DNA of 64,000 nucleotides from Spinacia oleracea (lineage: Eukaryota; Streptophyta; Magnoliopsida; Caryophyllales; Amaranthaceae), in assembly GCF_020520425.1 (NCBI RefSeq), contig NC_079491.1, positions 23,117,449 through 23,181,448 on the forward strand, in the 5' to 3' direction. Shown piece after piece: positions 1 to 11,567 of this stretch. The notes under the pieces are model-generated. The model ran no database searches, was not told where the DNA came from, and saw only the letters and a list, made by a program, of their open reading frames with translations. Both the position numbers and the translations under genes were made by a program. Position 1 is the first letter of the stretch. Every line of letters starts with the position of its first letter.

Positions 1-2370
1 CTCCTCCATTGAAGACTTAGCTTCAATTTAAAAAAAATATATATTTGAAAATTCAACGTACCTCCAATCGAAATTCACCACATGTTTCTCTCCTCCCCCC
101 AGCAGACCCCCTTAATTATCCTCCCCTCGGTCAATCACCATTTTATAAAAAAGGCTAATTTTGGTTTGATTAACCTTAATTTTATTTCCCCCCTTTTTAT
201 TTAAAATTGGAGTAGTTATGAAATAGATGACCATTAGTAGAACACACATGAGCGACAATGGGGTAGGGTGTTTGCTAAACAGGTGGTTTTACCTAAAGTT
301 AGTAATCTATTTCTTGATCGTAAACTCGTAACAATACTGGGCAATTGAAGGCAGGGATCTTTAACTTACAAAGATAAAAGAGATTGAACTTTTTTTTTAT
401 AAAAGGGGCGGTTTTAGTGAAGGGTGGTGGCTGTGTTGTTAGTCCATGTTTTAACGTGGAGGGTGGTGGGAGGGTTTGGTCTTAGTGTGGATGACGATGA
501 TAGTGAGTTGGAGGAAGGAATGCTAGGACTATGGAGTCAGAAAAAACTAGATGAAGGAGGAAGAAGACGCATTAAGAAGAAAAAAAAAGTGACCTTCCTA
601 GCCTGTTTCAAGTCACTCGGGTTCAATAAAAGTTAACGGGTTATAAAGGTTGGATTATTAGATAATAATTCAAAGGTTGGAGTATTAACAGAAAATCGTC
701 CAAAGGTTGATTATTTAAAATAATCTCTCATTTTCTTTTTTTAATTAAATGAGGGCCTCATTTTGAAAACGTGCATAGAGCCCCGTAGTCATGACGTCAT
801 TATAGCCCCGATATTGTGTGATGGGAAACACCAACGAACATAAAAATGCCCTTGAATACAAAGTGCACCCGGATCTATCTAATAGTTTTCACTTAGATAT
901 GTTTATTTATTAAACTTATCTAGGTCCTAATTTATAAAAAGCATTTTTTCAAGAGCTTTATTTAGTTAGGCTAGGAAAAAGCAAAATTGGTTTTCTAGAT
1001 ATTATTGTTTGAAATAAAATGAATTTCTTGAAAATGTTTTTAATAAAAAATGTTTAATGCTTGAAAAAATTAAGGAGGCATTTTGGATACCTTTGACATA
1101 CTTCCCAAGACTGGCTTCCTACATGTTAAGATCATGGGCAACCTCATGAGTTCGTGCCTATAATCTAGAAAGCACAACGTACAAGAAGTTGGAAAGTGTT
1201 CGCAGGGCATACCGAAAGGATACCAATTAAGGCCGATGTGGTCACCATCATAGGTACTCAAGATATTGTGTCTGCGTCCTTCCTTCTCAATGCCCGGGCA
1301 TCCATCCAATGCATTCTTTTCGATCTTGTACGAAAGTACACAAGATTATTATTCCCGTGTTTGATCTCTTCCACCTGTGCAGGCTGCACCTTCTTTGGGA
1401 TCCCAAAAAGATTGGTTCGGAAAAGATCGAACTCCGATTAATTTATCAAGTGATCTCCATAAACAGGAATCACTTAAGACTTGGACAACCATGTGATTTA
1501 AGCTACATTAATATTGCAAATTGTATTTTTGAACCTTTGCTAGTCATTTTCACTTAAGATGCACATTATGAGTTTTCTATAGACAATTAAATTTTTCTTT
1601 AGAGTACTAGAATTAAGCTAATAATCTGTTTGGGAATTGAGAGGACAATTAAGTTCAAAGTGAATTACAATTAGGATTATAGTAAACCCTAATGAGAAAA
1701 GATAATATGAGTACTTCAAAAGAATTATAAGCGCAACCATTCGAGGGAAATGTTCCTTAATGGGAACTTGAGTTTCTAGGGAAACACAAGCAAAATTTAG
1801 CGTTTGAGTAAGTTGTAACGAGTGTGTCCCTAATTTGGAGTCCACTTTCGATCTGTAAAACTAATTCTCAATTTGGGCTAGCTATAACGTACTCTTGACT
1901 GAACCCGTAGGGCCATATAAATGATATGTCATCGAATTAAATGTTTGATCGAGCTCAAATTTCGATAAATACTTTAAGGATCGGAAACGATGGATGGTGG
2001 GCGTAGTTCCCACTATATACTATTGTTGACAATTGTAGTTTAAAATCACCTTGCATACGAACTTCATATTGGCGAGATATGTGTCGATTTTCTTACCTAC
2101 GTTGTCTTCAATTCAACCGACCAACTATCTCCAAAACTCTCATCATCATCTCCTTTTTAAAAAGTCCCTAACGTCACCACGATTTTCTTAATTTCCCCTA
2201 TTTTCCGTTTTCTTTCAATCCAATTTCATATATTTTGTGCGTTTATTTACAATTTTTCCATAACTTATTATTTCTCTTACTCTATGCTACGCGGACGGTT
2301 TCGGTTCATATTAGTCAACAGTTGATGTATTATGATTTCGCCACTTGATATGCATAGTTTGTTAATCAGA
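1..2370. other. Intergenic DNA, no gene recognised
   Basis: AT-rich DNA with short open frames only. None of those I read resembles a known protein, and frames on both strands at about 1070-1440 are equally unconvincing. A short, diverged direct repeat of a 'caaaggttg'-type phrase lies near 645-715. No RNA gene or clear element ends were seen. Confidence 0.5.
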
Positions 2371-2374
2371 TTCA

Positions 2375-2588
2375 TTAAGGTTATGTTCTATTAGACTTAT
2401 TTTGTCTGAACTTATATTATCTGAACTTAACTTATTTGAACTTGTTTTATTTGAAAGAAACTTATTTTGTCCGAAATAAACTTGTTTGTGTGTAAAAATG
2501 TCTGGAAAAAAATATTTTATGAACTTATATTATTTTAATTTATTTGTTTGAAATAAGTCTAAATAAGTCGACCAGAACAAAGTCTAAT
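2375..2588. mobile_element. MITE-like element with imperfect inverted ends
   Basis: The two ends are imperfect inverted repeats of about 35 bp that share a GACTTATTT core. The interior repeats phrases such as 'acttatttgaactt'. Related sequence recurs at about 15194-15310 and 25190-25380, so this is a dispersed family. No clean target duplication was found, so the superfamily is open. Confidence 0.5.
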
Positions 2589-2600
2589 GAAAAAAATAAC

Positions 2601-3178
2601 GGCCTTTGTGGCAAATAAGCCCCAAGACTTATGTCTTATGTGAAAACTAGCCCTCTCACTTTTAATTGAAGCAAATCAGCCCCTTACGTTTTGTAATTAG
2701 TGCAATCCACATCAAAATAAATTTTTCAGCCAATCTAAACCTGAAAACTACTATACAATTTAATTTCTCCAGAAAATAAATCCAAATTTAGTGCTATATT
2801 TTTTTTTTTGTACATTCCAAGTAAAATATACGTAGTATATAAAATTTTATAATTACAAAACCCTAAATTCACAAAAAAAAATAGAGAGAAAAGAACTGCA
2901 AGAAGCAGCAAACCGCATGAAGCAGCAACACCAAGTTCTTAACTATACGAATTAAATAAATTACGTATTAAAATTATAATACATGTATTTCGTATTTCGC
3001 ATAAAGCTGATTTTTCGGTAGATTTTAAAGTATTCAGACTAAGAGTAACCGGAATATACTACTTAATAATTAAATTGCACAATTTAGAAAGATATGGGGC
3101 TGATTTGCTTTAATTAAAAGTAAAAGGGTTTATTTGCACATAAGACATAAGTCTTGGGGCTTATTTGCCACATATCCC
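2601..3178. mobile_element. 578-bp terminal-inverted-repeat element (Mutator-like?)
   Basis: The first and last ~85 bp are inverted repeats of each other. Both arms contain GTGGCAAATAAGCCCC near the tip and AAGCAAATCAGCCCC further in. It has no coding capacity. The long arms suggest a Mutator-like non-autonomous element, but no clear target duplication was found. It starts only about 12 bp after the preceding MITE. Confidence 0.65.
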
Positions 3179-3323
3179 AAAAAGGAACTAATTGCCAAAG
3201 ATTTTAAGAAAAGAGAATTAATTGCCAAAGACTTTTTTCAAAAAAAAAGAGAGAACCAAAGGGATTATTACTTAAAGCCATTAATTTATTCTATCATGAT
3301 CACCCTGTGTACATACATAATGA

Positions 3324-3809
3324 GAGCAATGTCCTTCAATAATGCTTGAAGATTCGTAAATTCCCAAAATACGCTACTTTTTCACTTATTTTCCACTCTA
3401 TCGTCCACGTTAGCAAGAAAGCCGGTCTATTTTTTTTTTTGTAAAATCAACAATAAACCGCTATCTGAAACAACGGTTTAAAGGCGTAAACCGCTATATG
3501 AAATAGCGGCTTATGTATTTAATGAACCACCATTTCAAGTAGCGGTTAACATAACACAACAAAAAACCGAGCGGTTTTTGTTATAAAGCAAACCACCATT
3601 TGAGTTAGCGGTTTATACCATTGAACCAATTCAAATGGCGGTTTATTTTTAAACAAAACCGTCATTTCAATTGGCGGTTCTAAGCTGAACCGGGAATGTT
3701 TAGGGATCTTTCTTCCATGCTGACGTGGACGGTATGGAGGGAAATAAGTTGGAAAATGGCGTATTTTGGGAATTATTGGATCTTTAAGCAATATTGAAGG
3801 AAATCTCTC
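3324..3809. mobile_element. 486-bp Mutator-like MITE with 9-bp TSD
   Basis: A perfect 9-bp direct repeat, ACATAATGA, flanks it at 3315-3323 and 3810-3818. The terminal inverted repeats are ~95 bp long, recognisable by CCTTCAATA at the tip and TTCCCAAAATACGC inside. A 9-bp duplication with long arms is the hallmark of Mutator-like elements. The centre is not coding and holds an array of palindromes, annotated separately. Confidence 0.8.
3454..3683. repeat. Array of seven short palindromes, period about 33 bp
   Basis: Palindromes of about 19-29 bp start near 3454, 3487, 3524, 3561, 3590, 3622 and 3655. Most follow the scheme AAACCGC-(about 10 nt)-GCGGTTT, with drift in the middle; the one at 3561 is shorter, AAAACC-GAGC-GGTTTT. 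The unit is inverted within itself and then repeated in tandem, unlike an ordinary minisatellite. Confidence 0.8.
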
Positions 3810-4043
3810 ACATAATGACTATAATAAATTAAGTGTATCGCTATTCGACGTCCGCATATGCTAAAATCGCCCAAAAAATTTAATGTGAAAGTACGATGTT
3901 ACCCTTATAAAAGAGAACCCCACTTCTTTCACTTTTTACCTCAAGTTTTCACTCATAATTTTCCGGCAACCCCCTCAAAAATTCCGGCAACCCCACTCCA
4001 ATTTTCTTGGCGAGTATCTGGGGGCACTTCGTAGGAACTCCTT

Positions 4044-4290
4044 GCTGACCACCACCACCCGCACCTTGCTGACCACCACTTAGCTCGAACTCCCTACTAT
4101 CCACCACCACCTCACTTGCTTGAGATGACCACCACCACCTCACCGGCTTGAGCTGACCACCACCACCCGCACCCTGCTGACCACCACTTACCTCGAGCTC
4201 CCTGCTGTCCACCACCACCTCACCTGCTTGAGATGACCACCACCACCTCACCGGCTTGAGCTGACCACCACCACCTCACCTGCATCATGG
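4044..4290. repeat. 108-bp minisatellite inside the Mutator-like element
   Basis: The unit starts at 4044, 4152 and 4260 (two full copies and a partial one) and is rich in CCACCACC. Because 108 is a multiple of three, a frame stays open across it on the - strand (3949-4251) and would encode a 36-residue Trp/Gly/Gln-rich repeat. I read this as a repeat open by period rather than a proven gene. Confidence 0.75.
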
Positions 4291-4365
4291 ACGACTTCGC
4301 TCCTTCAACGTCGTAGTCGTCGGCCATGATGGACGCAACGTCTCCAGAGGTTTGATATTTTTTGT

Positions 4366-4492
4366 TGGGCCGCCCAAAGATGGCGGCTCGGAGATATACG
4401 GGCCGCCCACAGATGGCGGCCGTGACATGGTTCCGGCCGCCATCTTTGGGCGGCCCGTATATGGTTTTGGGCCGCCATCTCTAAGCGGCCCA
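4366..4492. repeat. GC-rich palindrome cluster
   Basis: Four palindromic units of the type GGGCCGCC-AAAGAT-GGCGGC start near 4366, 4400, 4433 and 4468. The two middle units also form a larger inverted repeat with arms of about 29 bp (4394-4462) around an 11-nt centre. The surroundings are strongly AT-rich, so the composition shift is abrupt. Confidence 0.8.
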
Positions 4493-5525
4493 AAAAAATT
4501 TGATTTTTTTTTGTATTTTGTTTCTTATTTCGGAATTTTAAGATAATTAAAATAATCAAATTGTTATAATTTTTTGTTTATTTATTAATGTCGATTAAAA
4601 AAATAATAATGCCATTATATATATTTTTTTATATAATGCCTTTATGAAATATTTTTAATTTTAATTTTTAAGCATATATTTGTTTATTTAATGTTATCAA
4701 ATGATATAAATAAGTTCAAAACACATATTTGTTCTTATCGTCGAGTTAAAAAATAAGTTATGAACTACGTTGTAATTATATAATTTAATTGGTGATTTCG
4801 TTATTTAAATTTTAAAACACGAATATGATGTTTAAAAAATAAATTCATGTACTTTATTCTCCTCCTCCTCCTTCTCGTCGCCTGCAATTTTATTGTGTTT
4901 GAGGTGTGTAGTACGGTGTGTGCGGTGGTCTTGGACGTGAATGGTGGTTGACGATAGGAGAGGGAGGATGAAGGGTGAGGGTGGTGGTTGACGGCAGGAG
5001 AGGGAGGGTGAGGGTGAAGGGCTGAGGTGAGAGGGGAATAAGAGGGAGGGAGTTAATTTTTATAAGGGTAATAATGTATTTTCACCATTAAAATGAAGAC
5101 GTTTTTAGCAAAATAAGACGTCGAATAAAAAACCCCTAAATTAAATACCAATTTTTAATTAAATATAATAAGTTTTTAAAAGAGAGTTATGACTTTAAAA
5201 TCACATTATTTCAAATAAATTAGAATCAATTCCTATCAAAAAAAAAAAAAAAAAAAAATTAAAATCACTTTATTTGATTTTTACTTAGTTATGGTCTACG
5301 GTGTACCAAATTCATTTAAGAATGATGAACAGTGATTTAAAAAAGAGATGAGATCATGAGAAGAACAAGAGAGCTCAATTAACTGGTTCAGACTTCAGAG
5401 GACCTAAATTGAATTAAGGAGTCGGAGGTGGCGAGACGGAGAGCTAGAGTACCGCCGGCGAGGAAGATAGAGTGAACGGAAGCCAACGACGTTGCGCGAC
5501 TCTATAGCGCTTTTCAGCAACCCCG

Positions 5526-5798
5526 GTGAGTTTTCCAACATTTGATTGATGTAATTAACAAAATCCCAAATTATTTGTGATTTAAAATATTTTTCATGAT
5601 GAATCCCAAATCAATTTCTTAATTTTGTAAATTTAGTTTTGAAATGTATTTATCACTTAATCTGCATTACACTGTGATTGATCTGAACTCTGTATGAATA
5701 TAGAGCTAGAGTCATGATTTGCATTGAAACCCTTCAAACAATCAAACACATATTTTGTAAATCTTCAATTAACCTTCTCCAAACTTCTCCATTTGCAG
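5526..5798 (+). other. Putative 5'-UTR intron of the RGTA1-like gene
   Basis: A CCCCG|GTGAG donor and a TTTGCAG|CT acceptor bracket an AT-rich stretch just upstream of the start codon at 5821. The GC-richer, purine-rich sequence before it (about 5345-5525) looks like a transcribed leader. This is inferred from splice signals only. Confidence 0.5.
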
Positions 5799-5820
5799 CT
5801 GGCGTGACATTGCTGGAAAA

Positions 5821-8800
5821 ATGCATGGACGGCCTAGAAACCCTTCAAAGCCCGAAGATGAAGCTGCTTCTGCTGCCAAAGCCGCTAAATTACGCACTCT
5901 TCAATCCCAATTTATCAACTATCATCACAATCTAAAGTATTTATCTTTCTCTGTGTGTCCCCTTCTCTCTCTCACACACAATTGTGATATCTAATGTATA
6001 TTTCTTTTTTGAATCTGGGTTTCAGTTACGACAAAGAAGCTGTAGAAATCAGCGCAAAGCTGCTTGAGATTAATCCAGAATTTTACACTGCCTGGAACTA
6101 TCGGAAACTTGCTGTTGAGCATTTTCTGAGTCAACCCGACTCAGATCCTGTCTCTATTTTGAACGAGGAACTCCGCGTTGTAAGTCTTCCATTTTACTTT
6201 CCCCCTTCTTGAATTCTTATCTTATTGATCTCTTGTTGGAGTAAAGTAGCTGCTTTGAATTTCTTGAAATTATTCTTGTACATTTGGGCTTATCTGTATT
6301 GTTGATTGTGGTTTAGAAGAAGTTATCAGGTGCTTTTAATATTTGATTCCTGGAAAATGTGTGAAGAAATTTAGGGTTTTAGATCTCGAGTCTGGTGCTG
6401 ATACGGAAATTGTAGTGGAATTCTCTCTTGTTTAAAATTTTGTGATGCTTTAATTGAATTTGAGCTCCAATAGCGTTTCAATATCCCGGATTGTTGAGAA
6501 AATTTGTTAACAGCGTGAGCTTATCATGGGAGATGTTTTCATTGTTGTCAATTCTCAAAATCTCTTACTTTCTCTCTAAGAGCATGTTTGATATGGAAAT
6601 TTATAGGTTGGAAATGGAATCACTTAAGTATTTCCGTTGTAGGTTTTTGGTTTGAGGGATATGATAATAATATCCATTATTCAAGGGTACTTGATTTCAC
6701 CCCTTTGTTACCCTCCCAAACCTTTTGATAACACATCATGTGACCGACCTTTATCTTCCTCCTTCCATTGTAATTCCAAACGTTACATAAACGTAACAAT
6801 TATCATTACCCTTTTCCTGTCTCATTTGATTACATTCCATTCCATTTCCTCCTACCATATCAAACATACCCTAAGGCTCAGTTTGTTTCAAGGGAAAACA
6901 AGGGAAAACAGTTTTCAAGGGAAAACAAGGGAAAATAGTTTTCCTTTGTTTGTTTCCTTACCAGAAAAATTATGAAGAAAAAGAAGATAGAAGTGGGAAT
7001 GAGAGGAGAGAAAAGGAAATGTAAGGTATTAGAGTGGAAAATGTGACATTCTTTCTTTTCAAAGGGAAAGTTGGTTTTCCCACAGAGAAAGTTGTTTTCC
7101 ACCTTTAGAAAAATTGTTTTCCATCCAACAAAAACAAAGGAAAATGGGAAAATCATTTTCCGGTCACGTGTAATCCGTCAAAACAAACGGAGTCTAAGTG
7201 TCGAAAGATTGCAACTTCTTTGCAGATATATGATTCATTTTAGGTTCTAGCAAGCGGTGGTTAATGATTTTGATCAAATGGATTGACATCCATTTAGGTA
7301 GAAAGTGCGCTGAGACAAAATTTCAAGTCATATGGAGCATGGCATCATCGTAAATGGGTGCTTAGCAAGGGCCATTCATCTGTAGACCATGAATTACGTC
7401 TCTTAGATAAGTTTCAGAAGGCTGATGCACGGAATTTTCACGCATGGAACTACCGGAGGTGAAATCTGCATTGTGGTTTATGTATAGTAGTTCGAAACAG
7501 CATTGTTTGGTATTCTTAATGTTAATTTTTTTTTTAAAATCCCAGATTTGTGGCTGCGCTGAAGAATATTGTAGACGAAGATGAACTGAAGAACACCACC
7601 GATATGATTGAAAGAAATTTCAGCAATTATTCTGCTTGGCATAACCGTAGGTATAATTTTCTCATATATTCAAGTATTCTCCCTTTATATGGTTGACTGA
7701 GAGTTAAAGTGTGCATTAGAATTTTCTGGTTTGACGTGAAATTCTTTGGAACAACAGTAATGGATAGAGGACAATAGTGCATTTTGGTTAACACTTGCTT
7801 ATGCTCCATGCTCCATGATACCCTTCCTTAATCTTCCATGTATCTCATATTTTGGTTTACTATTTTTCAGTGTACTATTGTCAAATTTACTAAAAAGCAA
7901 AGCTGAGGGATTTTTTCCTAAAGGGAAGATCTTAACCGAGGAATATGACCTTGTGCACCAAGCAATTTTCACTGATCCTGATGACCAAAGTGGATGGTTT
8001 TATCATCTTTGGCTTCTCAAGCAAACAATCTCTAGGGATACTCCTTGGTTGCATTCTGCTTGGCCTGCTTCTGATTCTGAGCTCATTATATCAGCATGCA
8101 AGTCCGCATCTGGCTGTATGGATTCGTCATCTTCAAGATATTCTTCTGATGGAACAATACCAGTGATTCTGTATTTTAACCAAGCTGTTAGAGGTGTAAA
8201 TTCCTCTACGGTATCTGTCAAATCTGCTCTTGCAGAAAGCAAAGATATAATTTGGAGGCCTCTTTCCATTGACAAATATGAGAGTGCCAAGGCCTGGGTT
8301 GCACAGCTAAATTTTTCTGATGTACAACTTGATTATTGCATTACTTATCCAGTTGAAGTTAGTGTGGGAGACTCTTCCGAGATAGTCTCTCTAGGTGGGT
8401 TCTCCTTAAGTAATGCGTTTGAGTTTAAATTTGCGGTCCGCTTTCAGCAGCTTGATTCAGGACTTACAGAAGGGAAGAATATAGATGCAATTTTGTGGGA
8501 TGATTCCAATTTTCAAAAGTATGAAATGAACTCTGGGGAATCAAATTTGTTGTCACTATTTAACCAATTGCGAATTGACGAGGATCAAGCAGGTGTTGAT
8601 TCGATGTGGAAGGTAAATACGTTGGCCAATGAGATTGAGCTTTTTCGTGAACTTCTCTCAGCTGCAGACTGGTAAACCTCATTTAACAGCTTAGTAGTTC
8701 CTTGCATTCAATTATTTAAAAAATTTAAAGGCAATGCTTATGCATACTTTATATTCTTACTCTCTGCTTTTTATATATGCAGTAAAATCGGAAAGCTTAC

Positions 8801-10739
8801 ACTTGCCAGGCTGTTGACAGCTCTAGATACAATTGTGTCAGGCAGAAGCACTTTAACTTCATCCCAGATGGTGCATACTGAAGAAATTTTGGCTTTATAT
8901 AGTGATTTGATGAAAATGGACCCACCTCACTCACAATACTATAAAGAAGAACACAGTTTGGCATTACTCCGGCAGGTGAGTCCTTTGTCACATTTGTCTG
9001 GGGAAGGTGATCTTTTTCCTTGCATGCCAAGAGTGTCTTGCAGTTAGGAAGCTTTAAATAGCTCCTTCAAGTCTTCAGTATGAAATCTACATGTATTACT
9101 AGGATCTTTTTGCTTATCATTTCCTTGTCAATCTGTTAAGCCGTACAACAAAGAAGAGAGCATGGCACTAAGAAGAGTCACATGAGTCACATCTAGTGAA
9201 TGTATTGTAAGCTGGGAGCATGTTCTGAGAGCAAAAATAAGCTAGATTTTATCAAAGTATTTAGCCAGCTTCTACTTACTTTTTCTATGAACTCACTCAT
9301 GTTAGTATCTGAGAATCACTGCTATCTTTGTAGTATGTGATATTTTCCTTGATGCACCTCCCGATTGACCCTAATCGAAGCTATATTTATAGTAACTAAA
9401 TATGTGAGCAAATAAAGGTCAAGTAAAGCTGCATCTACCCTTAGTTTGATTTTTGTGGATCTGAATGACTCCAATACTTACATTGATTGTTTTGTTGATC
9501 TTTAGGCTACTTGTTGCAAGGACAACTTGTTGAGGTATTGCTGGCGCTATGTGAAATTAGCCAAAACAAATCCAGAGAGCTTTATTTGCATCCGGTTTAA
9601 TAGCTTATCACTGGCTAGAATTGGGTCTGTTGAAAATTTATTGTGGGTTCAAATGCTAGATCTCAGCCACAACGAACTTAGATCACTTGAAGGTAATGAT
9701 GCTCCCTCGTCTGAGGTTCTTGTTAATGAATGGTTCATCTGTAGTTTGCCAGGATTCAGTTTTTGTTGTGATGCTGATTTTAGTTTTAAATTGATTTTTC
9801 CACTCATACCCCAATCCAAACCGTTGATAGGAATAGACCGGTTTATACATCCAAGACTGCTTCTGAAATTCAGATTTAAAATATTATGTCAGTTAGGACC
9901 TTCAGGTAAACTATTTCGGAAGGTAAGGTGTAAAGAACTGATAATTTTGAGCATAAAAATAATGGCAGAAATTGTATTAATTTGCTTGATGGATGAGGAA
10001 CACAAAAGGGGATACGAAAGTAGTGACTTGAGGCCACCAATCTCCAAGTTAGTGACTTGAAGTCATCACTCTCCAAAGCCTAAGCTTTACCATATTCTCA
10101 ACATACCCCTCATAACCTAATGTGCCTTATTTATAACCATTCTACTACTCCTACCTAATTTGTCTTCTACCTAATATTACTCACTACCTATCATGCCCTT
10201 CCGTTACACTTGGTTCATTGCATAACTGATGAACAATATGAAAATGGTGTGTCATGCTCTGCAGCAGTGACAAATGCATGATTGCATGAAATTTGTGAGT
10301 TATTTTCTGCAGCAAGTTTGTTCTATTAAATTTTGATTTGCTTTTCTTAACAGGGTTGGAAGCCATGCAGCTTCTTTCTTGTTTGAACCTAAGTAATAAC
10401 AAGATCAATAGTTTTACTGCTTTGGATCCATTAAGGCATTTGAAGTTGCTGAGAGTGTTAACCATCTCTCACAATGAGATTGGGGATCATTCAATTGACA
10501 GCACCAGGTACTTGTGCTCCTCCCCTTTGTCTCACACAATACCAAATGATTGGAAGCTAGCCATATCGTCAGGTGATGTCGACCGCACGATAAAATATTG
10601 GGAGGCTTTTATAATCTTCAGAGATTTAACCTTGACTCAGCTTGAGATAACAGGAAATGCCGTTGTCAATGAAGATTTTATATCGTTCTTGCGTAAAACT
10701 TTGCCCACATTGGAGTGGCTTGATGGTAAAATTTCATAG
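5821..10739 (+). CDS. RGTA1: Rab geranylgeranyltransferase alpha subunit (8 coding exons)
   Basis: Exons: 5821-5936, 6026-6179, 7298-7458, 7546-7650, 7871-8671, 8783-8975, 9506-9692, 10354-10739. Joined they give 2103 nt, 700 aa, with GT/AG junctions and no break. The start MHGRPRNPSKPEDE matches plant members as I know them. Prenyltransferase alpha repeats are visible as YTAWNYRKLA, YGAWHHRKWV, FHAWNYRRFV, YSAWHNRS and SGWFYHLWLL. A long middle insert follows, then leucine-rich repeats in exons 7-8 (MLDLSHNEL, CLNLSNNKI, VLTISHNEI). In this family the alpha and beta subunits, with Rab escort protein, attach geranylgeranyl groups to C-terminal cysteines of Rab GTPases in the cytosol. Intron 2 carries two MITEs. 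The short LRR tail agrees with plant forms; Arabidopsis has two paralogues and I cannot say which is closer. Confidence 0.93.
6580..6871. mobile_element. Tourist-like MITE (PIF/Harbinger), RGTA1 intron 2
   Basis: The ends are inverted repeats of about 17 bp (GAGCATGTTTGATATGG left; its partner starts GGGTATGTTTG). TAA flanks both sides at 6577-6579 and 6872-6874, the PIF/Harbinger target duplication. It is 292 bp and non-coding. Confidence 0.75.
6875..7194. mobile_element. Second Tourist-like MITE, sharing its TAA with the first
   Basis: Ends GGCTCAGTTTGTTT and, inverted, GACTCCGTTTGTTT. TAA lies at 6872-6874 and 7195-7197. The interior is rich in 'ggaaaa/ttttcc' blocks. It is 320 bp and non-coding. 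The left TAA is also the right duplication of the neighbouring MITE. Confidence 0.7.
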
Positions 10740-11567
10740 ATTTATTCATTTTATACGGAGTAACTTGTTCCTAAAAGCATATGATGTACACGTATAATAC
10801 TTTTGGTTAAAATTTAAGAAAATAATATAGATACGGAATAGTTCTATGGTTTCTAATTTTGTCGTTCAAGCAATACATTGTTCCTTATTACGTTCAAGCA
10901 ATTTCTGATTATCCTTCGGGGAGTATGTCATCTGTGCTCGATCACAATTCACAACTAAGGTTAACAAGTTGATATGCTAGACTAACTGTGAGTTAAGCCT
11001 ATATTTGGGGATTCATTTACGAAGTGTTAATTTTTTTGCCGGTTTGTGGACTAGCCTATTCTTCTTCACCTTTTGGGGACTCGGATTCCTCCAACTCCGC
11101 ATAGTTAGGGCTCTAATGTATGGGAAATTCCTTTTCCTAGGAAGTGAAGAACAAAGAGGTTATTTGGTTGACATGAACATAGAAAGTACAACTTCCTAGA
11201 AAGTTTTCCTTCCCAAAATGGGGGAAGTTGCTTACCTAACCCTCCTAGGTAAGTAGAACTTCCCATGAAAATTCTAAGTTCATATGCACCAAACAAGAAT
11301 ACTCAATTCCTAGGAAGTAAAAAACGCATGAAAATTACGAATATAAGGGAAATATAACTTCCCAAGTGCAACCAAACCAGCCCTTAAATAATTCCCCCCA
11401 AATACTTAGACTTGGTAAGAAATGTTAGTTCACTGGCTAAAGAAAAGCGGGTGGGTTTTATAGTCTTCAAGCACATTGCTTGAAAGATTTCTACATTTCC
11501 CAAATTTAGTGTTATCTTGCATTCAATTTTCTTAATTGTTCTAATTTGTTCTTCCCTAATTACTCCA
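10740..11567. other. 3' flank of RGTA1 and intergenic DNA; possible MITE
   Basis: No gene is recognised. A possible Tourist-like MITE lies at about 10996-11387: TAA plus GCCTATATTTGG on the left faces GGGCTGGTTTGG plus TAA in inverse on the right. The interior repeats 'cctaggaagt' in both orientations. The ends match only weakly. Confidence 0.35.

Larger units (their letters stand above)
3833..5136. mobile_element. 1.3-kb Mutator-like non-autonomous element
   Basis: Terminal inverted repeats of ~85 bp share TATTCGACGTC near the tips and TTACCCTTATAAAA further in. It is flanked by TAAATTAA at 3825-3832 and 5137-5144, an 8-bp perfect repeat or 9 bp with one mismatch. It lies only 14 bp beyond the target duplication of the preceding element. 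The interior carries a 108-bp minisatellite and a GC-rich palindrome cluster. No transposase is present. Confidence 0.75.

Noticed and set aside
1070-1557. Overlapping frames on both strands around 1.07-1.56 kb
   Set aside because: They are short, mutually overlapping and show no motif I recognise; no splice structure links them.
3454-4492. CRISPR-like array (regular short palindromes)
   Set aside because: This is plant nuclear DNA; the palindromes are inside Mutator-like elements, spacers are too short and drifting, and no cas-like gene exists.
10508-10739. A splice donor at 10508 (AG|GTACTT) ending RGTA1 exon 8
   Set aside because: Reading straight through gives STRYLCSSPLS, a stretch I know from plant members, and keeps the frame to the stop at 10737.
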